27,700 nucleotides of DNA. Source: Halisarca cf. caerulea. Its lineage: Eukaryota > Porifera > Demospongiae > Chondrillida > Halisarcidae. The stretch is taken from the NCBI GenBank assembly GCA_963170055.1, contig CAUJGJ010000208.1:1653574-1681273 (forward strand). Reading direction: 5' to 3'. The position numbers and the translations under genes are program-made. Shown here piece by piece: positions 1 to 27,700 of this stretch; within the stretch, counting starts at the first letter, position 1; each line of letters starts with the position of its first letter. The notes beneath the pieces were generated by a model that had not been told where the DNA came from, did no database searches, and saw only the letters and a list, made by a program, of their open reading frames with translations.

Positions 1-51
1 ACATACGTACGTACATACATATGCACATACATACATACATACATACATACA

Positions 52-82
<31 letters not shown>

Positions 83-235
83 CTCTTATACTATGAGCAG
101 CAATTTACGTATGTACATAAGGCATACAACATATGATGCATACGTACCAGCATACAAAATCGTACTTGCGAATAATTATTGCATACGCACATACATACGT
201 ACATACGTACGTACATACGTATGCACGTACAGTTG
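1..235. repeat. CATA/TACG tetranucleotide simple repeats
   Basis: Long runs of CATA and GTAC/GTACATAC words with interruptions (1-80 and 181-230). No gene is visible; this would be intronic in the SHP-like gene. Confidence 0.9.
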
Positions 236-274
236 AATTTGGTTAATCAGTTTGTCAAGGGGAAACTAAAAATG

Positions 275-403
275 CACTTAGTATCAGAAGCACTTACTAT
301 CAGTGTTATTTTCAGTACTGTACATGAGGTAGGGAGAGAGCAAGGAGTACTTACTGTACAGGAGTATGTACTATACCAGGTACTCACTAAGTTTCATACA
401 CCT
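275..403. mobile_element. MITE-like element, GTACTTACTATC-word family, partial
   Basis: Contains repeated CTTACTATCAG / GTACTTACT words and TTTCAGTACTGTACATGAGG. The same segment recurs at 1641-1813, 2535-2721 (inverted) and 5330-5600. Confidence 0.6.
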
Positions 404-489
404 TTAACTATCATATATATACATATGTATGTACGCACGTAGTTGTACAACATGTACTAACACACATACGTACATGCACACACTATCAA

Positions 490-700
490 ACCATACATGC
501 ACACACTACCATACCTGCATACACTACCATACATGCACACACTACCATACATGCATACACTACCATACATGTATACACTACCATACATGCACACACTACC
601 ATACATGCATACACTACCATACATGCACACACACTACCATACATGCACACACACTACCATACATGCACACACTACCATACATGCATACACTACCATACCA
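490..700. repeat. Minisatellite of 18-20 bp units
   Basis: About eleven tandem copies of a unit like CATGCACACACTACCATA, with CATGCATAC variants. Confidence 0.85.
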
Positions 701-784
701 TATGTAGAGGTTTATTAACGCACAATAGTCCTATTGACATGCGCACAGCCAATAACATGACACAAATTTGTAAAGTTGAACTCT

Positions 785-968
785 ACACTAATCTCACATC
801 AGTGCCACCTCGAACTTCAAACCTAGAACACTTCACTCTCCAGTTCTCAACCACACTGCATCAGCACCACCTCGAACCTAGAACACTTCACTCTCCAGTT
901 CTCAACCACACTGCATCAGCACCACCTCGAACCTAAAACACTTCGCTCTCCAGTTCTCAACCACATTG
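785..968. repeat. Minisatellite of about 54 bp, three copies
   Basis: Near-identical units containing CCACCTCGAACCTAGAACAC and CTCCAGTTCTCAACCACACT. Confidence 0.85.
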
Positions 969-1059
969 CAGGTACATATATATACGTACACTTCAAATTT
1001 CCCTCCTTCCATGCTACCAACCACATACGTACAGATCCATACATATGACGAAAACCATG

Positions 1060-1225
1060 CAGTCTTGAAGACAGCAACCTTATGTATAAGGACCCCCTGT
1101 CTACAGAGACCACTGTGGACTGGTCCATTGACCTACGTACACTGGGATGTTCATAAACCTCTACAGAAAGACTACCTGTCTACAGAGACCGCATCCCTTG
1201 GTCTGCAAATGGTTTTCACGGTCAA
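1060..1225. mobile_element. MITE-like element, GGACCACCTGTCT-word family
   Basis: Two internal copies of CTGTCTACAGAGACC and an AAGGACC word. Same family as 10982-11141, 16924-17067 and 21579-21759. Ends are eroded. Confidence 0.55.
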
Positions 1226-1413
1226 TAAACACACGTATGTATGTAGGTATGCAAGTAGAATTACTGTGTACATAACACACTCACAAAACCTGTTAACACA
1301 TACGTACAAATGTACGTACATATGTATGCACGTACATTTGTATGTACGTACATTTGTATGTACGTACAGGAATAGTAGATAAAGTACCCAAATGATGGTA
1401 ATTACTTGTATAT

Positions 1414-1477
<64 letters not shown>

Positions 1478-1492
1478 ACACACGGGCTATTG
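1414..1492. repeat. (CA)n microsatellite
   Basis: Near-uninterrupted CA dinucleotides. Confidence 0.95.
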
Positions 1493-1640
1493 GATACAGT
1501 ACCACTCATTAATGGCACAGACAATCAATCATGGCAAAGGGTACCCCCTCCACAATTACCAGGCTTGCTCCCTTGGCCTTCAACTCAAGGGGCAAAATAC
1601 TCCCAAAGAACACAGTAATTAACCCAATAAATGTCCAAAT

Positions 1641-1813
1641 ACAGTAGAACTTACTTAGTAAATATTTTGAAGGAAAGACAAAATCGGTACTTCTTATCAG
1701 AGGTACTTACTATCAGGACAGATTTATGTACTGTATGTATAGGAAGGGGACAGAATGAGGAGTACTCACTATCCAGGAGTGTATACTAACCAGGTATTTA
1801 CTATCCATAGATA
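1641..1813. mobile_element. MITE-like element, GTACTTACTATC family
   Basis: Begins CAGTAGAACTTACTTAGTAA and shares GGACAGATTTATGTACTGTA and GACAGAATGAGGAGTAC with the reverse complement of 2535-2721. The pair is in inverted orientation on either side of the SHP start. Confidence 0.65.
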
Positions 1814-1963
1814 ATACTAACCCTGCTAACCAAGGTTGAGAAACAACATAGAGAAACGCAGCACGCATAGCTAGCTACGTGGGTGGGTGCAATCATAGAT
1901 ACTGAAGTATCTATGGTGCAATTTAATATGCAGAAAAAGTGTTTACTAGACAGGCACACTCAC

Positions 1964-2213
1964 CTCACAGACAGGCTGAAGTCGCCAGGGTTGGCCTGGC
2001 TAGGTCTCACTAAGAAGCTTCCCTCCCTTCCTTTGTCAATGAGTAACCTTTCGGCATCCTTCCCAGAGATGGAAGCGTGGAACCACCTACAGGTGTGGCG
2101 AAGGAACCACGTCTTTGCTCAGCGTCGATTTACAGTAAAAACACAAATAATATCTTTTTTTGAACAATACTGTCTTTGTGCCGTTTCAAATCTCACCTTC
2201 TCGATGTATCCAT
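1964..2213 (-). CDS. PTPN11: SHP-type tyrosine phosphatase, first two coding exons (continues past left edge)
   Basis: Exon 1 (2197-2213) is ATG plus 14 bases, phase 2. Exon 2 (1964-2086) has acceptor TGTAG and donor GTGAGT. Joined they read [14 protein letters not shown], then DAERLL, then [20 protein letters not shown]. This is the start and first half of the N-terminal SH2 domain of SHP2/SHP1/corkscrew, in which the SH2 likewise begins a few residues after Met and the WFH-x-x-I-G, SFL-x-RPS and NPGDF-x-LSVR motifs are diagnostic. R in FLVRPS is the phosphotyrosine-binding Arg. In the family this SH2 also blocks the catalytic site in the resting state. Exon 3 is not found in 1-1963, which holds only repeats, so it lies outside the window. 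The SH2 alone does not prove a C-terminal phosphatase domain. Confidence 0.82.
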
Positions 2214-2475
2214 GATTTCTTGTCCACAGAAGTCCCGACTGAAGGCGAAACAGTGTTGTACGGAGTAGATAAATCTCCGGACACCTTTGCGCAACTCGTA
2301 CACGGGACGTAGACGCAAACGGATTTCTAGTCGAAAAAGCGCGATCGCCCGTCTCCGCCGTAGGGCGCTTGCAGAGGAGATGGGCGTATATAGTCACGTT
2401 CCCAGCCCCACTTCCGGCCGCCATTTTATTCTATCCGGGTAGAATAAAAGGCGGCCAGAAGTGGGGCTGGGAACG
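2198..2475 (-). promoter_or_regulatory. Start region of the SHP-like gene: inverted repeat with ETS and YY1-like sites
   Basis: A CpG-bearing block lies just upstream of the SHP start. It includes an inverted repeat with arms 2397-2433 and 2440-2475 (one mismatch, one gap, 6-nt centre). The left arm carries ACTTCCGG (2410-2417, ETS type) fused to GCCGCCATTTT (2417-2427, YY1 type), a pairing common near housekeeping start sites. On the minus strand the YY1-like site contains an ATG (2424-2422) in a good Kozak context, out of frame with the SHP ATG. Promoter activity is inferred. Confidence 0.5.
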
Positions 2476-2534
2476 AGACTAAGATGGGCGAGCTTATTAT
2501 AATAGCTATGGTTAGACTAAAGGGATTTCCGGAT

Positions 2535-2721
2535 ATACAGTAGATCTAGAACTTCTTAGTAAGTGTACCTGGATTAGTGAGTAGTCTACTCCTGGGTTGT
2601 AAGTACTCCTCATTCTGTCCCCTCCTATACATACAGTACATAAATCTGTCCTGATAGTAATTTTGCAATTTGTCTTCGATCCCTTCGAGCCGGGTACTTA
2701 CTAAGCAAGTTCTACTGTACA
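2535..2721. mobile_element. MITE-like element, GTACTTACTATC family, inverted copy
   Basis: The right end reads AAGTTCTACTG followed by TA, the reverse of the left end at 1641. The left end is TA then CAGTAGATCTAGAACTTC. Confidence 0.65.
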
Positions 2722-2814
2722 TACATAATTATGAGGATATGTAGGTATAGTCATTTACATGTCATGCTGTTATTTCATGCAATATGGCAAATAAACTATG
2801 CATCCTATTATATA

Positions 2815-2997
2815 TAGTTGAACCTCATTAACACGAAACTCAGGGGACTGAACTTCGAAATTTCCTCTTAGAAGTATTTCATGTAAACAGTACAACTTGC
2901 TACACTTGAACTTGGGCTTGGACATAGCTAGTATTTCATGTTAAAGGATATCTCACATATTAAGCAGTTTCATGTTAACGAGGTACCGGTTCGACTG
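2815..2997. mobile_element. MITE-like element with TA flanks, AACACGAAAC-word type
   Basis: The left end (T)AGTTGAACCTCATTAACACG pairs with the reverse complement of the right end, CAGTCGAACC..CTCGTTAACATG. TA flanks both ends. TTCATGTTAA words repeat inside. Confidence 0.7.
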
Positions 2998-2999
2998 TA

Positions 3000-3605
3000 C
3001 ATAGCTGCATGCATGCATGCTGCATATCCATTCCAAGCATGACAAAAGGCACTTTACGTCTATACACATTGGATTACATGCAGCTCTAGTGAACCTCGAT
3101 CCCTAGAGGACACCATTGGGATCACACGCATGCAGTACATGCATGAGCTGCATGCGTGTCTTGTATACGCACGCAGTGCAGCATCTGATTCACAGGACAC
3201 GAGCTGCATACATCATGCATGTTAGTGGTGGCACATGCATGTGCTCATTTAAAACTGAAGGTTTGACCATAATATGCATGTACACACCTATATGTGTATA
3301 TATATGTCACTGTGAGGGATTTCAAAAGCATGGGATTGCATGTGTGACTGGGCACAGCTAGTGTCCTGTTGGATTATTGAGGCATCAGATTGCAGAGGTT
3401 CCATGCACTGACATGTGGAACAGACAAGTATAAATGTACCTAACACCAGAAAGTTGAGTATGGCAAGTATAAAGTGAATTCACAGCAAAAGTACAACAAT
3501 CACAATAAATCATGTTACATAGAAATATACGAATAAGTGTAAAATACTATTCTCTTAAGTATACACATCCCAGTAACCCCCATTCAAAGACATAAAGATG
3601 TGGAT
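3000..3605. other. Intergenic stretch, no gene recognised
   Basis: Lies between the CCDC50-like stop (3606) and the SHP-like start region. It has ATGCATGC-type palindromic words (3006-3240). No minus-strand AATAAA was seen, so the 3' end of the CCDC50-like transcript is not located. Confidence 0.6.
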
Positions 3606-13937
<10,332 letters not shown>

Positions 13938-14120
13938 GGTTTATCTTTCCACCCGTCTTCCACAAAGACTACCTTTCGTTTTCACAATAAACTCGCCAAG
14001 CACACGCAAAGGCTCAACAGATCGAAATGTTGATTCGAAGGCTTGTACCTCGGGCTGTACTCGGCTGTCCTTATCAGGTGCTTGTATAGACGTCTTTGAC
14101 CGTGTAAAATTCCTGTTAAT
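13938..14120 (-). promoter_or_regulatory. CCDC50: Probable promoter/5'UTR zone of the CCDC50-like gene
   Basis: Unique sequence with several CpGs just upstream of the ATG, free of microsatellites, unlike nearly all other non-coding DNA here. No TATA box or named site is claimed. Inferred from position. Confidence 0.4.
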
Positions 14121-14186
14121 TTGATTACAATTGTATGGCTTTTATATTGGTACATTAACGTGCTAAAGCGTATAAAATAATGGTAT

Positions 14187-14365
14187 AATATCGGAACCTC
14201 TCTTATTAGAGTATGCCCCAATAGCAGAAACCTCTCTATAACAGACTGCTTGTGTGGGCCCAGATGGACTGTTATCCACACAACACAACCCCTGAGTAGT
14301 GGAAACCTCTGTATAACAAAACTTCTTTCAAGTCCCCAAGTGTCCGTTATAGAGAGGTTCCACTG
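14187..14365. mobile_element. MITE-like element, TATAACAGACTG family
   Basis: Close copy of 6130-6299: AACCTCTCTATAACAGACTG, GTGTGGGCCCAGATGGACTG, TAGAGAGGTTCCACTG end. Confidence 0.78.
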
Positions 14366-14590
14366 GAATTCACATGTATATATGCATTACCACTCCTCCT
14401 CCACTATTCGCATGTACTCTGTATTATATACCCAATGGAACCTCTACAGCCCAGCATATCTGACCACATGACAATGTTGCATGGGAGATAATCACCATGT
14501 TTGACCATACACAGGAGCGAATAATAATTAGGTTAGGAAAGGGGATGGAGGATCGAGCCTATCTAGTATGTGCTCCTGCTACACAGTGTA

Positions 14591-14869
14591 CAGCGGAACC
14601 TCTCTAATGCGACACTCAATTCATGGATTGGGAGGTTGTTAGAATATGGAGTGGCCTCTTACCATACTTTACTATGATAACTGTACCTCATTAGATGGTC
14701 AGATTAGAGAGAATGTCGGATTACAGAGGCATCGGATTACAGAGGCATCAGATTACAGAGGTTGTCAGATTACAGAGGCTGTCAGATTACAGAGGTTGTC
14801 AGATTACAGAGGTTGTCAGATTACAGAGGTGTCGGATTAGAGAGGTGTTGGATTAGAGAGGGTTCACTG
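14591..14869. mobile_element. MITE-like element, ATTACAGAGG-word family, with expanded 17-bp array
   Basis: TA + CAGCGGAACCTCTCTAATGC at left, AGAGAGGGTTCACTG at right. The internal unit GATTACAGAGGTTGTCA is repeated about eight times (14718-14860). Confidence 0.75.
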
Positions 14870-15089
14870 CATGTACCAAGAAAACATTGGATAATCTGAC
14901 AACCTCTGTAATCTTTCATAAATTTTGAGCTCGATCGAGGCTCGTGATCTGGTAAATTATGGTGGTCTCACTGTATATGTAAGTGCACACGCATGGATAA
15001 TTTTAATATTAGATGGAAGCCCATACATGTAATTGGCTTACACGACGTACACTGATTTTTCATGTTCTCTAACTTACTCCAATTAAAGA

Positions 15090-15365
15090 CTAACTAGGCT
15101 AGGTTGGGTTGCCCTGGACGTTCACAACTATTAGGTCTGTTAGGGAGGCAGGAGGTGGCTGTATGTTAGGGAGGCAGGAGGTGGCTGTATGCTAGGGAGG
15201 CAAGAGGTGGCTGTATGTTAGGGAGGCAGGAGGTGGCTGTATGTTAGGGAGGCAGGAGGTGGCTGTATGTTAGGGAGGCAGGATGTGGTTGGATGTCTGT
15301 TAGGTAGGCAGGAGGTGGCTGGATGTCGCCCTTTCCTGGGTATTGGGTACTGATTCCCATAAACA
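15090..15365. repeat. Dispersed repeat with internal 26-bp minisatellite (copy A)
   Basis: Contains GACTAACTAGGCTAGGTTGG, ATTAGGTCTGTTAGGGAGGC, GGATGTCGCC and CCTGGGTA. The internal unit GTTAGGGAGGCAGGAGGTGG + CTGTAT is present about seven times. Copy B at 24060-24260 has one unit. Confidence 0.8.
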
Positions 15366-15631
15366 ACTTTCAATGATAATGTATCATTACACAATTTGTA
15401 TGCAATGATATGAGGTTCTCAATATACAAAATAACATATGGACAAGCTACATGTTTTAGCCAACTAGCCTCACGCAGCCAAGCCCGTCAACCTGGCCCTT
15501 TGTGAAGATGTTTCAAAATGTCCATGCACCTCCATCAAAGTGGATAGGGACTGTACACACGAGCATAGGAGACTAAGCTATAAGTTGGGTTAAGTGTCAA
15601 GATAGTCAACTTGAGCATGTACATACTAAGG
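15366..15631. other. Intergenic stretch downstream of Mind bomb, nothing recognised
   Basis: AT-rich unique-looking sequence between repeat copy A and the Mind bomb stop. Confidence 0.5.
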
Positions 15632-15637
15632 TTTATA
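15632..15637 (-). terminator. MIB1: Possible variant poly(A) signal TATAAA of the Mind bomb gene
   Basis: TATAAA on the minus strand, 27 nt after the stop. It is a known weak variant of AATAAA. No canonical hexamer was noticed nearby. Confidence 0.2.
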
Positions 15638-15663
15638 GTTACACAAAATTAATCTGCAAGCTT

Positions 15664-27441
<11,778 letters not shown>

Positions 27442-27590
27442 TGGACTTGAAGAAAGTACCAGATATAGTCACGTGTCGAGTTTCGTACTGGGAGCATATT
27501 TATGGGATCTATGCTGTGAGGGAGTAAAGGGACTTTCCCTATGCGTTTCCCTTTCGCTGGAATTCAGCGCCTTTTCCAAGAAGTATACAT
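27442..27590 (-). promoter_or_regulatory. MIB1: Probable promoter/5'UTR zone of the Mind bomb gene
   Basis: About 150 bases of unique sequence between the ATG and a MITE. A palindromic E-box CACGTG lies at 27470-27475, 29 nt upstream of the ATG. If the MITE at 27594 marks the limit, the promoter is short. No TATA box is claimed. Confidence 0.4.
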
Positions 27591-27593
27591 ATA

Positions 27594-27692
27594 CAGTGAA
27601 ACCGCTCTAATCCGACACTCAATGGGACCTGAAAAAGGTGTTGGATTATAAGAGGTTGTCGTGACTCTTAGCATACGTTGCTATGGCGACTG
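27594..27692. mobile_element. MITE-like element, TAATCCGACA family, just upstream of Mind bomb
   Basis: TA + CAGTGAAACCGCTCTAATCC at left; CTATGGCGACTG + TA at right. Shares GACACTCAATGG and GCTAAGAGTCAC segments with 14591-14869 and 23150-23326. Confidence 0.75.
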
Positions 27693-27700
27693 TACGTACT

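Noticed and set aside
2119..2424. A 101-codon ORF starting MAAGSGAGN
   Set aside because: The SHP reading (MDTSRRWFH) uses another frame and the same donor with correct phase; this ORF is at most an upstream ORF and resembles nothing I recognise.

Overview
The window is eukaryotic nuclear DNA from an animal. It carries three intron-rich genes, all on the minus strand and head to tail, in a matrix full of (CA)n/(GT)n and TACG-type microsatellites, minisatellites and short inverted-repeat transposons. A 200-base N run (7501-7700) shows it is a draft scaffold. The gene set (a Mind bomb E3 ligase, a CCDC50-type ubiquitin-binding coiled-coil protein and a SHP-type tyrosine phosphatase) is metazoan. 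The divergence from vertebrate sequences as I know them, and the short or medium introns, suggest an early-branching invertebrate, perhaps a demosponge. The sequence alone does not fix the species.

Layout in transcription order (right to left). (1) 27441-15664: a complete Mind bomb-like gene in 19 exons, about 1,196 residues: MIB/HERC2 domain, ZZ finger, second MIB/HERC2 domain, first MIB repeat, a long Ser/Thr-rich linker, second MIB repeat, ankyrin repeats and three RING fingers. All exon junctions agree in phase except exon 12/13, which is unresolved. (2) 13937-3606: a complete CCDC50-like gene in 10 exons, 388 residues, all phases agreeing. It has the CCDC50 N-terminal domain, a charged coiled coil, a PPPPSY motif, a possible ubiquitin-binding helix and a Lys-rich tail. 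(3) 2213-1964 and onward past the left edge: the first two coding exons of a SHP2/corkscrew-like phosphatase, covering the start and the first half of the N-terminal SH2 domain. Its start region contains an inverted repeat carrying ETS- and YY1-like sites.

Between and inside the genes are at least a dozen short elements with TA flanks and CAGT..AACCTC-type ends (pogo/Tigger-like by their termini). Each is built from its own short word repeated inside the element. A second MITE type has GCGAAAATT words. There are also a perfect 50-bp-arm hairpin, a 55-bp-arm foldback element, a tRNA-like sequence, and several minisatellites that seem to have grown from transposon ends.

The three proteins fit a loose theme of receptor signalling and ubiquitin: Mind bomb ubiquitinates Notch ligands, CCDC50 binds ubiquitin chains, and SHP2 acts downstream of receptor tyrosine kinases. 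Any functional link from adjacency is only inference. No unknown enzyme system was found. The most unusual items are the family of word-structured transposons, the in-frame hydrophobic intron inside RING 2, and the Ser/Thr linker of the Mind bomb protein.
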